A DNA stretch of 64,000 nt from Planctomycetaceae bacterium (GCA_027487775.1 JAIYCY010000027.1:1-64000); one strand, 5' to 3'; positions 27,620 through 36,467 are shown, counted from the first letter of the stretch. Made by a program: numbers and translations. Notes: generated from the letters alone by a model not told the origin.

Positions 27620-28164
27620 ACCACAAAGGGCACAAAGATCACCAAGATGATTTGATGGCTGAATTGAATCGTTCTGTCACTCTATCACGGGAATCGTCAT
27701 GGCGATCGGTCGAACGACATCTCACGCGCCCATACCAGCAGAGACCGAAGCGATCTGTCGGCAGGTGATTGATGCCATCATCGCCGTACATCGCGAGCTC
27801 GGACCGGGCCTTCTCGAATCGGTCTACGAGCGATGCATGATCTATGAACTCACAAGTCGCGGACTCGACGTACGCCGACAGGTCATCCTTCCCATCTTGT
27901 ACAAAGGCCAGCCGATCGACGACGGCCTGAGGCTCGACTTGGTTGTCGCGAACTGCGTGATCGTTGAGATCAAATCAGTGGACGAATTGCACCCCGTTGT
28001 GCGAAGCCAGTGCATCACCTATTTAAAACTCTCTGGCTTGCGCGTGTGCCTCCTCATCAACTTCAACGCCCGACTTGCGGTCGACGGACTCGAACGCATC
28101 GTGCTTTGACCCTTTTCTAATCAATTCCCAATCTCCTCTTCGTGTCCGTCGTGCCCTTCGTGGT
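27620..28164 (+). mobile_element. GxxExxY gene flanked by imperfect inverted repeats (candidate mobile unit)
   Basis: The left arm (27620-27646) begins ACCACAAAGGGCACAAAG. The right arm (28138-28164), read on the opposite strand, begins ACCACGAAGGGCACGACG. The 27-bp arms agree at about 20 positions and bracket only the GxxExxY gene, between the glucuronokinase stop and the galU start. No transposase or clear target duplication is visible, so any mobility would be non-autonomous or ancient. Confidence 0.5.
27699..28109 (+). CDS. GxxExxY protein
   Basis: 136 residues. Shows the family name motif in GPGLLESVYE (about residues 37-46), then RQVILPILYKGQPIDDGLRLDLVVANCVIVEIKSV, which has the D...E.K arrangement of PD-(D/E)XK nucleases, and ends with CLLINFNARLAVDGLERIV. 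This family is widespread in planctomycetes, verrucomicrobia and cyanobacteria and its function is unknown. It sits between inverted repeats and separates the probable glucuronokinase and uridylyltransferase genes. The start is ATG 27699, with no strong ribosome-binding site. Confidence 0.9.
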   Translation: MAIGRTTSHAPIPAETEAICRQVIDAIIAVHRELGPGLLESVYERCMIYELTSRGLDVRRQVILPILYKGQPIDDGLRLDLVVANCVIVEIKSVDELHPVVRSQCITYLKLSGLRVCLLINFNARLAVDGLERIVL

Positions 28165-28177
28165 AAAACAACCCACA

Positions 28178-29044
28178 ATGAAAGCCATCATTCCCGCTGC
28201 CGGTTGGGGGACTCGGATGTTGCCTGCTGCCAAGGCCGTCCCAAAAGAGCTTTTGCCCGTATTGGATCGACCGACCATCCAGTACGTCGTCGAAGAGGCC
28301 GTCGCTGCGGGGTGCGCGGACGTGCTGCTCATCACACAACGCGACAAACGCGCCATCGAAGACCACTTCGATCGAAACGCAGAACTCGAAGCCAGACTCA
28401 CCGCCTCCAACAAAATTGAACTGCTCGCCTCTGTCCTCAAACTCGCCGAACACGTCCAAATCCACGCCGTCCGACAAGCAGAACAACGCGGACTCGGACA
28501 TGCCGTCCTGCAGGCGGCCGCTCATGTCGGCAACGCGCCATGCCTTTGCCTGCTCGGAGATACCATCTTCTCGACATCCGCCACCGATGTCCCTCTCCCG
28601 TCGGCCCAACTCATCAACGCACACCACAAACTCGGCGGAACCATCATCGGTCTCGAAGAGGTCCCAGCAGAAAAGGTCGGCCGCTACGGCATCGCAGGCG
28701 GCGCCATGATCTCGCCAGGCCTGATGAAGCTCTCCACGCTCATCGAAAAACCCACCGTCGAATCGGCGCCCTCACGCCTCGCCATCGCGGCACGCTACGT
28801 CCTCGCGCCCAGCATCTTCTCCCATCTTCAAAAAACCCCGCCCGGCAAGGGCAACGAAATCCAACTCACCGACGCCATCCGACTCTCCATCGACGCAGGC
28901 GAACCCGTGCACGGCGTGGTGCTCTCGGCACGACGTCACGACATCGGCAATCCCCTCGACTGGCTGCTCACCAACATCATCTACGCCTCACGCGATCCAA
29001 CACTCTGGCCACGCATCAAGGCCATGGTCGCCGAACTCCATTGA
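28178..29044 (+). CDS. galU: UTP--glucose-1-phosphate uridylyltransferase (GalU type)
   Basis: 288 residues from the ATG at 28178; the longer frame to 28142 only reads through the inverted repeat. Nucleotidyltransferase signature AIIPAAGWGTRMLPAAKAVPKELLPVLDRP at the N-terminus, then QYVVEEAVAAGCADVLLITQRDKRAIEDHFD, QAEQRGLGHAVLQAA, GDTIF (metal/nucleotide), EKVGRYGIAGG, a shortened EKP segment and GNEIQLTDAI. It would form UDP-glucose, or UDP-glucuronate if it accepts glucuronate 1-phosphate from the kinase upstream. No leader is left between the repeat arm and the start (14 bp), so the promoter probably lies within or before the GxxExxY element. Confidence 0.93.
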   Translation: MKAIIPAAGWGTRMLPAAKAVPKELLPVLDRPTIQYVVEEAVAAGCADVLLITQRDKRAIEDHFDRNAELEARLTASNKIELLASVLKLAEHVQIHAVRQAEQRGLGHAVLQAAAHVGNAPCLCLLGDTIFSTSATDVPLPSAQLINAHHKLGGTIIGLEEVPAEKVGRYGIAGGAMISPGLMKLSTLIEKPTVESAPSRLAIAARYVLAPSIFSHLQKTPPGKGNEIQLTDAIRLSIDAGEPVHGVVLSARRHDIGNPLDWLLTNIIYASRDPTLWPRIKAMVAELH

Positions 29045-29201
29045 CGCGACCTTCGCATCCATGACTCGCAACGCACATGACCTAGCGAGCGATCGCGCGA
29101 TCGGGCCGACGTTCATTCGAAATGAACCTTGCGAACCATCACTAACGGCGTTGCGACGCTCCACGAGAAAAAAACTTGAGTGTCGCGCGCTCCACTTTCG
29201 A

Positions 29202-29229
29202 TTGACGCGCGCCAATCGCGTGATATTCT
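29202..29229 (+). promoter_or_regulatory. Candidate promoter ahead of the ilvE leader
   Basis: TTGACG at 29202-29207, 16-bp spacer, TATTCT at 29224-29229. Transcription would start near 29236, 11 bases before a strong hairpin. Moderate match only. Confidence 0.45.
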
Positions 29230-29246
29230 TTCGCTTGTAATGGATT

Positions 29247-29284
29247 GGCCGGATCGGAAGCGGTGGCTCCCTTTCGATCCGGCC
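29247..29284 (+). terminator. Hairpin in the ilvE leader (terminator or attenuator)
   Basis: GGCCGGATCG (29247-29256) pairs perfectly with CGATCCGGCC (29275-29284), and the stem extends inward through GAAG/CTTT to about 14 bp. TCTTTCGTTTC follows. It is placed directly after the candidate promoter and 174 bp before the ilvE ATG, so it could stop most transcripts early; it could equally be the terminator of galU. Confidence 0.5.
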
Positions 29285-29318
29285 TCTTTCGTTTCAAGCC
29301 CTCCTCTAATCCGCACGA

Positions 29319-29370
29319 CGCAAACTCGTCTCGCAAACTCATCTCGCAAACTCATCTCGCAAAGCCGGGT
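29319..29370. repeat. 13-bp tandem array, 4 copies, in the ilvE leader
   Basis: Units CGCAAACTCGTCT, CGCAAACTCATCT, CGCAAACTCATCT and a degenerate CGCAAAGCCGGGT follow one another without spacers. The gene-free stretch 29045-29457 otherwise contains the promoter, the hairpin above and a 14-base palindrome CGATCGCGCGATCG near 29088. Confidence 0.75.
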
Positions 29371-29457
29371 CAGCCACAACACCGGATCCAATGCTCACGC
29401 AGGCCCTCCGGATTTCCGCTTTTCACGCCGGGATTCTGCGTCTACGATGCTTCGCCT

Positions 29458-30372
29458 ATGTCGCTCACTGCGCCCACACCCACTCACGCCCCCGCCACGC
29501 CCTCATCACCCGCGAACCTGCTCGTCTGGATCGATGGCAAACTCGTCCCCAAGGCCGAAGCGTGCGTCAGTGTCTATGACCACGGCCTTCTCTACGGCGA
29601 TGGCGTCTTTGAAGGCATTCGCGTCTACGCAGGTCGCATCTTCGAACCCGTCGCACACCTGCGCCGACTCTACGACTCCGCCCGGTCCATCCGACTCGAC
29701 ATCGGCGTGTCGATCAACGATCTACAGAAGGCCATCGAAACCACTTTTCGAGCCAACGGATTCGTCGATTGCTATGTCCGCGTCGTCGTCACGCGCGGAC
29801 CGGGCGATCTCGGCATCGATCCCAACAAGAGCGGCAAGCCCGTCGTCTTCATCATCACCGACAAAATCAATGTCTTTCCGCCTGAGCTGTACGCGCGGGG
29901 TATGTCAATCATCACCAGCAGCTATATCCGCAATCATCCCAACTCGACGCCACCGCGCATCAAGAGTCTCAATTATCTCAACAACGTCCTTGCCAAAATC
30001 GAGGCCAACGACGCCGGCGTGCCAGAGGCGCTGATGCTCAATCATCTCGGTAATGTCTCCGAATGCACCGCCGACAACGTCTTTATCGTCCGCGACGGGC
30101 AACTACGAACCCCCGGAATCGATCAGGGCATCCTCGAAGGCATCACACGCCGCGTCATCATGGAACTGGCCAAAAAACTCGACATCTGCTGCACCGAAAC
30201 GGTCCTGCAACGCCACGACGTCTACACCGCCGACGAAATGTTCGTCACCGGCACCGGCGCCGAAGTCATGCCCGTCACACAAGTCGACGGACGACCGATC
30301 GGTACCGGCACCCCCGGCCCCATCACCAAACGCCTCATCGAAGCCTTCCACGCACACGTCCGACAATCCTGA
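29458..30372 (+). CDS. ilvE: Branched-chain amino acid aminotransferase
   Basis: 304 residues from the ATG at 29458; the longer frame back to 29245 reads through the hairpin and repeat leader. Fold type IV PLP enzyme: VWIDGKLVPKAEACVSVYDHGLLYGDGVFEGIR at the start, RVVVTRGPGDLGIDP, the catalytic Lys in RIKSLNYLNN (about 168), EALMLNHLGNVSECTADNVF, and GTGAEVMPV near the end. Transfers amino groups between leucine, isoleucine or valine and 2-oxoglutarate. D-amino-acid transaminase relatives are excluded by the length and the GTGAEV motif, though not with certainty. Confidence 0.93.
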   Translation: MSLTAPTPTHAPATPSSPANLLVWIDGKLVPKAEACVSVYDHGLLYGDGVFEGIRVYAGRIFEPVAHLRRLYDSARSIRLDIGVSINDLQKAIETTFRANGFVDCYVRVVVTRGPGDLGIDPNKSGKPVVFIITDKINVFPPELYARGMSIITSSYIRNHPNSTPPRIKSLNYLNNVLAKIEANDAGVPEALMLNHLGNVSECTADNVFIVRDGQLRTPGIDQGILEGITRRVIMELAKKLDICCTETVLQRHDVYTADEMFVTGTGAEVMPVTQVDGRPIGTGTPGPITKRLIEAFHAHVRQS

Positions 30373-30437
30373 TCGCAGAAATGCGACCTGATCTCAGAAA
30401 TGCGACCTGATCGCAGAAATCCGACCTGATCGCGGAG
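30368..30437. repeat. 19-bp tandem array, 3.7 copies, overlapping the ilvE stop codon
   Basis: Unit CCTGATCGCAGAAATGCGA repeats from 30368 at 19-bp spacing with one or two changes per copy. The stop codon of ilvE (30370-30372) lies inside the first unit. Its unit length equals that of the array at 18183 but the sequence is unrelated. Confidence 0.85.
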
Positions 30438-30516
30438 AATCGAATCACAGCAGCATCGTCGCGGCCGTCTCAGCAGGTCGGCTACGATTCGTGAGTCGAT
30501 TCGATCGCCGATCGGG

Positions 30517-30522
30517 TAGAAT
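30517..30522 (+). promoter_or_regulatory. Candidate -10 element of the copper ATPase gene
   Basis: TAGAAT at 30517-30522 lies nine bases before the ATG. If used, the transcript would be leaderless or nearly so, and no ribosome-binding site is present to contradict this. No convincing -35. Confidence 0.35.
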
Positions 30523-30530
30523 CCACCGAC

Positions 30531-33098
30531 ATGAAGCCGGGCGAGCCATCATCCTCCGTCCACCCAGATCCCACTTCGCTATCACCTGAAGCCGGGTGCG
30601 TGGGCGTGCTACGCATCGCCAACATGGAATGCGCCAGCTGCGCCGCCCGCGTCGAATCCACACTCAAAAAATCCGCATTCGTTCGATCTGTGCACGTCAG
30701 CCTTGCACGATCACGCGCCAGCGTTTCGCTCAACTCTTCCCATTCGCCAACACCCGCAGAAGCGCTCTCCCAACTCGCCGCCGCACTCGGCGAGGCAGGC
30801 TACCCTGCAGAAATCGCCCCGTCCGACGAAACGCCCCTCGACGCCGCTCGCAAAGAAGCCGATGCCGCTCGTGCCACAGAACGACTCTGGTTCCGCAACG
30901 CGATGATCGGCCTGCTCCTCTGGTTTCCCATCGAAGCACTCCACTGGACCCTCAAACTCGCAGGCATCCACTTGCATGGCGTCAATTGGATGACCTGGCT
31001 CGCACTCACCTGCTCAACACTCGCACTCATCTTCGTCGGCGGGGGATTCTATCGAAGCGCCTGGCACGCACTGCGACGAGGGACCAGCAACATGGACACC
31101 CTCATCTCACTCGGTGCCACCGTCGCCTGGGCCTACAGCGCTGTGAATCTGGGCGGACATCTCCTTGGCTGGTGGGGCCCGCCGGAGCACGTCTATTTCA
31201 CCGAAGGGACCGCCCTGCTCGCGCTCATTTCCGTCGGACACTGGCTCGAAGCACGCGCACGCGATCGCGCAGGAAACGCCATCCGCGCACTCATGCAACT
31301 CGCCCCCGCCACCGCACTACGATTACGCGCAGCTCCCACAACCTCCTCCCATCCACTTTCACCACACGCCTCCTCAACACACTCATCCGCTACAACCACT
31401 GAGTCCAACCCCGCCCCCACCGATTCCCCCGCGCCACGCCGACTTCGCCTCGGCGTCATGCAGCCCGCTCCTTCAGCCACGCCCGAGCCGGTCGAAGTAC
31501 CAGTCTCCGTCCTCGAGATCGGCGATGCCGTGCTCGTCAAGCCCGGCATGCGCGTGCCCATCGACGGCAAAGTCATCGAAGGCATCAGCAGCGTCGATGA
31601 ATCCATGCTCACCGGCGAACCTCTCCCCGTTGTACGCAGGCCAGGCGACACCGTCATCGGCGGAACCATCAACCGTGACGGCGCGATCACGCTCCGTGTC
31701 GAACGCGTCGGCTCGGAAACCGCGTTGTCACAAATCGTCAAGCTCGTCGAAACCGCCCAAAGCGCAAAACCACGCGTCCAGCGACTGGCTGACCGCATCA
31801 GCGCTGTCTTTGTCCCGATCGTCCTGCTCATCGCACTCGGCACCGGCATCGCATGGTACATCGTCGGCGAATCACGCGGATGGGAGCAGAGTCGAACATG
31901 GGGCGAACTCGCCAATGCCGTCTGCAGCGTCCTCATCATCGCTTGCCCCTGCGCGCTCGGCATCGCGCTGCCCGCCGCGCTCATGGTCGGCACAGGCTGG
32001 GGCGCTCGCCGTGGAATACTCATTCGCGATCTCGACACCATCCAGAACGCAGAGCACGTCCGCACTGTCGTACTCGACAAAACCGGAACCCTCACCGAAG
32101 GGCGGCCCGTCGTTGCTGGCATCCTCGCCCACCAACCCAGCACGACACATCCCAACCCCAATCACCACAACTCTAATCCGCACACCGAATCCAACGCCAA
32201 CACCGACGAACGCGAAATCCTCCGACTCGCAGCCTCCGTCGAGCGGCTGTCGAGCCATCCGATCGGTAATGCCATCGTCGAAGCCGCCGTCACCCGTGGA
32301 ATCCACACCAGCGACGTCAGCGACTTTCTCAATGATCCCGGCAACGGCGTCAGCGGTGTCGTGGACGGCAGACGTATCTTCGTCGGACGCACGTCGAACT
32401 CTCACACCGCCGAGCCATCTTCCGCTCCCACCGCGCATTCAGCCGTCAACACGATCCCATCACCTCAAGCACTCACTTCCTGCGATGTCGAAGATCGCAC
32501 CGATCCGAACAAGCCGATCCGACTCGGCACGATCCAACTCACCGACCGCGCCCGGGCCGACAGCAGGCAGGCTGTCCAAGAGCTTCGACTCGCCGGGCTC
32601 CGCGTCGTCATGCTCACCGGCGATCACGAGCAGGCCGCCCGCGCGGTCGCTCGCGATATGGGCATCGATGAAGTCATCGCAGGCGTCAAACCCGACGGAA
32701 AACTACGCACCATCACCGACCTGAAATCTCAAACACGACAACTTTCCTCTCGCGCACGTATCGCCATGGTGGGCGATGGCATCAACGACGCGCCCGCACT
32801 CGCCGGCGCGGATGTCGGTATCGCTATCGGCAGCGGCACTGACATCGCCAAAGAGTCCGGCGGTCTCGTCCTCGTCGGCTCTAGCCTCACCGGCGTGCCT
32901 ACCGCGCTACGACTCGGACGCGTCACCATGCGCACCATCCGCCAAAACCTCTTCTGGGCCTTCTGCTACAACGTCATGGCCATTCCACTCGCCGCACTCG
33001 GCTACCTGACACCCCTGCACGCCGCCCTCGCCATGGCCCTTTCCGACCTCTGCGTCATCGGCAACGCGCTTCTCATCCATCGCAAAATGCGACGCTGA
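30531..33098 (+). CDS. copA: Copper-type P1B ATPase (heavy-metal exporter)
   Basis: 855 residues. One N-terminal HMA domain with [12 protein letters not shown] (about 30-42), eight membrane helices, TGE loop [14 protein letters not shown] metal motif in [13 protein letters not shown] (near 471), phosphorylation motif DKTGTLTEG (Asp near 516), [12 protein letters not shown] in the nucleotide domain, and [22 protein letters not shown] in FCYNVMAIP fits a copper (P1B-1) enzyme. Helix 8 reads [11 protein letters not shown] where CopA normally has M..SS, so the second Ser is Asp. Three low-complexity Ser/Thr/Pro/His inserts (about 270-310, 535-560, 620-665) enlarge cytoplasmic loops. Exports Cu+ from the cytoplasm; metal specificity is inferred. 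Confidence 0.93.
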   Translation: MKPGEPSSSVHPDPTSLSPEAGCVGVLRIANMECASCAARVESTLKKSAFVRSVHVSLARSRASVSLNSSHSPTPAEALSQLAAALGEAGYPAEIAPSDETPLDAARKEADAARATERLWFRNAMIGLLLWFPIEALHWTLKLAGIHLHGVNWMTWLALTCSTLALIFVGGGFYRSAWHALRRGTSNMDTLISLGATVAWAYSAVNLGGHLLGWWGPPEHVYFTEGTALLALISVGHWLEARARDRAGNAIRALMQLAPATALRLRAAPTTSSHPLSPHASSTHSSATTTESNPAPTDSPAPRRLRLGVMQPAPSATPEPVEVPVSVLEIGDAVLVKPGMRVPIDGKVIEGISSVDESMLTGEPLPVVRRPGDTVIGGTINRDGAITLRVERVGSETALSQIVKLVETAQSAKPRVQRLADRISAVFVPIVLLIALGTGIAWYIVGESRGWEQSRTWGELANAVCSVLIIACPCALGIALPAALMVGTGWGARRGILIRDLDTIQNAEHVRTVVLDKTGTLTEGRPVVAGILAHQPSTTHPNPNHHNSNPHTESNANTDEREILRLAASVERLSSHPIGNAIVEAAVTRGIHTSDVSDFLNDPGNGVSGVVDGRRIFVGRTSNSHTAEPSSAPTAHSAVNTIPSPQALTSCDVEDRTDPNKPIRLGTIQLTDRARADSRQAVQELRLAGLRVVMLTGDHEQAARAVARDMGIDEVIAGVKPDGKLRTITDLKSQTRQLSSRARIAMVGDGINDAPALAGADVGIAIGSGTDIAKESGGLVLVGSSLTGVPTALRLGRVTMRTIRQNLFWAFCYNVMAIPLAALGYLTPLHAALAMALSDLCVIGNALLIHRKMRR

Positions 33099-33201
33099 AA
33101 CACCCGGCGATGCACGCCCTCACACGTCCCATCATCCACGCAGCTTTTCACACCCACCGAAGCCATACGTCCAAACGAAAATAAAAATCACACCGACCCC
33201 C

Positions 33202-33230
33202 TTGACCCACTTCCGGCCCCGGATTAGATA
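33202..33230 (+). promoter_or_regulatory. Candidate promoter of the acidic-protein gene
   Basis: TTGACC at 33202-33207 and TAGATA at 33225-33230 with a 17-bp spacer. Good -35, weak -10. Start would be near 33237, about 65 bases before the ATG. Confidence 0.45.
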
Positions 33231-33301
33231 CGCCTCGTCGCCGTATCGGACACGCGTCCGTCATCTCGGTCGACCATTTTTGCACCCGCAGGAAGCCTGC
33301 C

Positions 33302-33607
33302 ATGACTGAACTCCTCGAAGCCATCGACACAGATCAACTCACACTCGATCCCTTCGCGCAGATCGACCCGTCTCTCCTCCCCCAGGCGGCCAAGGACGAC
33401 GACGAAGACTTCGAAGACGACGATGACTTCGAAGACGACGATGACGACGATCTCGACGAGGACGAGGACGACGACCTCGACGATCTCGATGATGAAGATG
33501 AAGATGACGAGGACGACGAAGACGACGAAGATGAAGACGACTTCGACGACGATGATGACGACGAGTTCGAAGACGACGATGAAGGCTTCGACGAAGACGA
33601 CGATTGA
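33302..33607 (+). CDS. Extremely acidic Asp/Glu-rich small protein
   Basis: 101 residues. The first 30 (MTELLEAIDTDQLTLDPFAQ onward) look like ordinary protein; from about residue 31 to the end almost every residue is Asp or Glu with occasional Phe and Leu. No known family. The acidic tail resembles that of the RNA polymerase delta subunit or histone-like acidic chaperones, but there is no homologous folded domain to support either. Coding status is supported by the upstream promoter-like pair, AGGAAG upstream of the ATG and placement alone in a 530-bp space. The 3' end merges into a hairpin. Confidence 0.65.
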   Translation: MTELLEAIDTDQLTLDPFAQIDPSLLPQAAKDDDEDFEDDDDFEDDDDDDLDEDEDDDLDDLDDEDEDDEDDEDDEDEDDFDDDDDDEFEDDDEGFDEDDD

Positions 33608-33624
33608 TCACCTGCGGGTGATCA
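33605..33624 (+). terminator. Perfect hairpin at the acidic-protein stop codon
   Basis: TGATCACC (33605-33612), four-base loop, GGTGATCA (33617-33624); the TGA is the stop codon itself. There is no T tract after it, so it may be a Rho-independent terminator of poor quality or only a 3'-end stabilising hairpin. The rest of 33625-33863 shows no gene or repeat. Confidence 0.35.
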
Positions 33625-33863
33625 TGGATCGACTACCTCGGCCCGCAGGCGACTCTTCTCGAAACCAGATTCTGCCAAGGCTCCATAACAGCCTAACGGG
33701 CCTGACGGCAGGGGCCCACCGGAATTCGCCTTGCGGAGACGGCCCTACGAAGGACTGATGAGGATCTTGCCAGGCCCGACCGGGGCGCGACAAACACTCT
33801 CGCGGATGATGAAGTATCACGTAGCCGCAGTCCACGCCTCGGCCTTCAGCCTCAGTCATTCAT

Positions 33864-33915
33864 CTGTCACCGGCACCTGTCACCCGCCCCTGTCACCGGC
33901 ATCTGTCACCCGCCC
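33864..33915. repeat. 13-bp tandem array with 26-bp higher-order period, downstream of arfB
   Basis: Units CTGTCACCGGCAC and CTGTCACCCGCCC alternate twice (33864, 33877, 33890, 33903), so the real duplication unit is 26 bp. A degenerate continuation runs to the arfB stop codon at 33928-33930 (minus strand). Confidence 0.8.
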
Positions 33916-33927
33916 CTCATTCACCTG

Positions 33928-34368
33928 TCACTCACCCCCGCGATGCTCACGCCGGTTGGACTTGATCTGTCCCCGGCGTTTCTTATTGTCCAGTCGCCTC
34001 ATCTTCGCGGCCCGCGAGGGCTTGGTCTTCTTCCTCCGCTTCGGCTCCACCAACGCCCGCACCAACATCTCACGCAACCGCTCCAACACCGCCTCGCGAT
34101 TCTGCTCCTGCGTCCGATGCGTGTCGCTCGTGATCAGAATCTCACCCGCCGCCGTCAGTCTTGAACCCAGCAGCCCGCGCAATCGCTCGATCGCGCCCAC
34201 GCTCATCACACCATTCAACTCATCCAGACTCAGCCGCATCTCGCACGCCGTACTCACCTTGTTCACATTCTGCCCGCCCGGACCGCTCGATCGCACAAAC
34301 CGAAACCGCACCGCATCCATCCGCACCCACACGCGCGGCGCCAGCTCCGTCCCCGAACCTTCGCTCAC
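33928..34368 (-). CDS. arfB: ArfB/YaeJ-type peptidyl-tRNA hydrolase (ribosome rescue)
   Basis: Releases nascent peptides from stalled ribosomes. The catalytic GGQ loop is in VRSSGPGGQNVNKVSTACEMR, followed by a small RF-1-like domain (ITSDTHRTQEQNREAVLERL) and a basic C-terminal tail (PKRRKKTKPSRAAKMRRLDNKKRRG) that enters the mRNA channel in this family. Start chosen as the GTG at 34368, with GGAG 11 bases upstream, giving 146 residues. The frame is open back to 34518, but that extension is Gly/Val repetitive and overlaps the asnB 3' end. Last gene of the gatA-gpsA-asnB-arfB run. Confidence 0.85.
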   Translation of the reverse strand: MSEGSGTELAPRVWVRMDAVRFRFVRSSGPGGQNVNKVSTACEMRLSLDELNGVMSVGAIERLRGLLGSRLTAAGEILITSDTHRTQEQNREAVLERLREMLVRALVEPKRRKKTKPSRAAKMRRLDNKKRRGQIKSNRREHRGGE

Positions 34369-34460
34369 TGACTGCCGTACTCCAACCGCTCCACCGTACC
34401 GGCCGACAACCCCGTCCCGGCCTTCGACCCCATCTCGGACGACAACGCCCCCTTGCCCGA

Positions 34461-36467
34461 CTACGCCATCTTGTCGTACACGCTCGGCCTTGGCTTTTTC
34501 GTCTGCTGTTTCCACCACATCTCCAGGATCAACAAAGCATACAACCTCTGGGCATGATCGCGATAGCCCGTTTCGTGCTCATCCACCATCTGCTCCACCA
34601 CACGCTTCTTCATGCGCTGTCCGATCAATCCATCGCCCGACAACACATGATCACGCAAATACCCCCGCATCTCGCCCCTGAACCATTCCCCGATCGGCAC
34701 CGCGAATCCCATCTTCCTTCGCCGGAACACCGATGCCGGCAAGTCGCCCCCGAACGCCTCTCGCAACATCCGCTTTCCCCCGCCACCAATCAACTGCCGC
34801 TCGTCCAGACCCGCCGCCAGTGCCACCAGCTCGTGGTCCATGAACGGACTCCGCACCTCCAATCCGTGCAACATCGAACACCGATCCACCTTCGCAAGCA
34901 AATCGCCCGGCAGATACGACACACGATCAACCGCCGCCGCCGACTCCACGACGTCACGGCCCGATTGCTGCATCACACTCTGAAAGAGCGATCGGATACG
35001 CGGCCACCGATCACGCGCGTTCATGCCCTGCTGATCCTGTGTTGCCAACAGCCCTTCCAGCGTCGGCTCGTCGAAGATCCGCATCCATCCGTCATACCGC
35101 TCCGCAGGCGACTTCCCTGCAGACGCCAGGAATCGCCCTCCACGCGCCCACTTCGACTTCGGATGCCCGCGTGACATCCATCGACCCAGCCCGGCCACCA
35201 TCGCAAAGGCGTCGAGCTTCCGAGCGTGTGCCATCGCCAAGTAACGCTCGTATCCGCCAAACAATTCGTCCCCGCCATCACCACTGAGCGCCACCGTCAC
35301 GCGGTCTCGCGTCACGCGGCACAACTCATGCGTGGGGATCATCGAACTGTCCGCAAAAGGCTCTCCAAATGCCGCCACCAGCCTCGGCAGATCCTCGACC
35401 ACGCGCGGGGTCAGACGCATCGTCTCGTGCGCCGCTCCCAAATGTCGCGCAACCTCCTCGGCGTACGCCGATTCGTCATAACGCGGCTCGTCAAACCCGA
35501 TCGAAAATGTCCTCACCCCGCCGAACTCTCGCGCGCACCGCGCAACGATCGACGAATCGATACCGCCAGACAAAAAAACCCCAAGCGGTACGTCACTCAC
35601 CAACTGACGCTCAACCGCACGCATCACCGCCCCACGCACTTCGGCGGCTGACACCCTTGTGCGAGACCGATCGATCCCTTCGCCCCAAGTAGCATCAAAG
35701 TATCGTCCGGATGAAAGACCACTCGCCGCAAGACGCCACCATGTCCCCGGTTCCAACTGCCGAAGATCCCCCAGCATCGATCGCGGGCTATAGCCGTAAC
35801 GGAGGTAGTCGCGAAGCGCCAGATCATCGAGTTCCCCAGCCGACGGATCGCGCTCTAATCGTGCGACGCCCCTGGGTTCGCTGGCAAACGAGGCGGCTCG
35901 CAGTGGGGCTTGATGACCCGCTTGACCCGATCGATCGTGATCGACGAGCAGCTCAACGTATAACGGCTTTTGCCCCAAACGATCGCGTGCGAGCCACAGG
36001 CATGCGTCGCGCGCGTCCCAGATCGCAAAGGCGAACATCCCGTTGAGCTTCGAGAGGGTTTCGACACCCCAGATCTGCCACGCGCGCAGCAGGACTTCCG
36101 AATCGCCTGTCGTCACGAAGGGATCGGAATCCAAACGGAGCAGCTCGTCACGCAGCCCGCAAAAATTGTAGATCTCGCCATTAAAAACGAGAGTGAATCG
36201 GCCGTCACGGGAATGCATCGGCTGCATCGCGCGAGGGTCTGGATCAAGCACGGAAAGACGGCGAAACGCCAATCCCACGCTCGGCGATCGGCTGGCGGTC
36301 CCTACGACTTCCGTTTCCAGCGCACGACGTGGGTCATCGGGATGGGACAACCAGATACGTTCAGCATCAGGCCCGCGGTGCGCAATGGCGCGAGAGCAGG
36401 CGGCCAACGTGCCCGGCCGCACCGGCACGCTCCCGTCGAAGCTGACGATTCCCGCGATTCCGCACAT
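34461..36467 (-). CDS. asnB: Asparagine synthase (glutamine-hydrolysing)
   Basis: About 668 residues. Start at 36467 gives MCGIAGIVSF, so the catalytic Cys is residue 2 after Met. Glutaminase domain motifs: AIAHRGPDAERIW, LAFRRLSVLDPDPRAMQPM, FNGEIYNF, TTGDSEVLLRAW. Synthetase domain: LGVFLSGGIDSS PP-loop near residue 305, FSIGFDEPRYDES, LSGDGGDELFGGYERY, RSPFMDHELVALA. May act in asparagine synthesis or, as other AsnB paralogues do, amidate a surface polysaccharide. It lies 61 bp after gpsA on the same strand. Confidence 0.95.
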   Translation of the reverse strand: MCGIAGIVSFDGSVPVRPGTLAACSRAIAHRGPDAERIWLSHPDDPRRALETEVVGTASRSPSVGLAFRRLSVLDPDPRAMQPMHSRDGRFTLVFNGEIYNFCGLRDELLRLDSDPFVTTGDSEVLLRAWQIWGVETLSKLNGMFAFAIWDARDACLWLARDRLGQKPLYVELLVDHDRSGQAGHQAPLRAASFASEPRGVARLERDPSAGELDDLALRDYLRYGYSPRSMLGDLRQLEPGTWWRLAASGLSSGRYFDATWGEGIDRSRTRVSAAEVRGAVMRAVERQLVSDVPLGVFLSGGIDSSIVARCAREFGGVRTFSIGFDEPRYDESAYAEEVARHLGAAHETMRLTPRVVEDLPRLVAAFGEPFADSSMIPTHELCRVTRDRVTVALSGDGGDELFGGYERYLAMAHARKLDAFAMVAGLGRWMSRGHPKSKWARGGRFLASAGKSPAERYDGWMRIFDEPTLEGLLATQDQQGMNARDRWPRIRSLFQSVMQQSGRDVVESAAAVDRVSYLPGDLLAKVDRCSMLHGLEVRSPFMDHELVALAAGLDERQLIGGGGKRMLREAFGGDLPASVFRRRKMGFAVPIGEWFRGEMRGYLRDHVLSGDGLIGQRMKKRVVEQMVDEHETGYRDHAQRLYALLILEMWWKQQTKKPRPSVYDKMA

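Noticed and set aside
31165..32724. A 519-codon frame inside the copper ATPase gene
   Set aside because: It is the +1 frame of copA. All the P-type ATPase motifs are in the main frame and are not interrupted.
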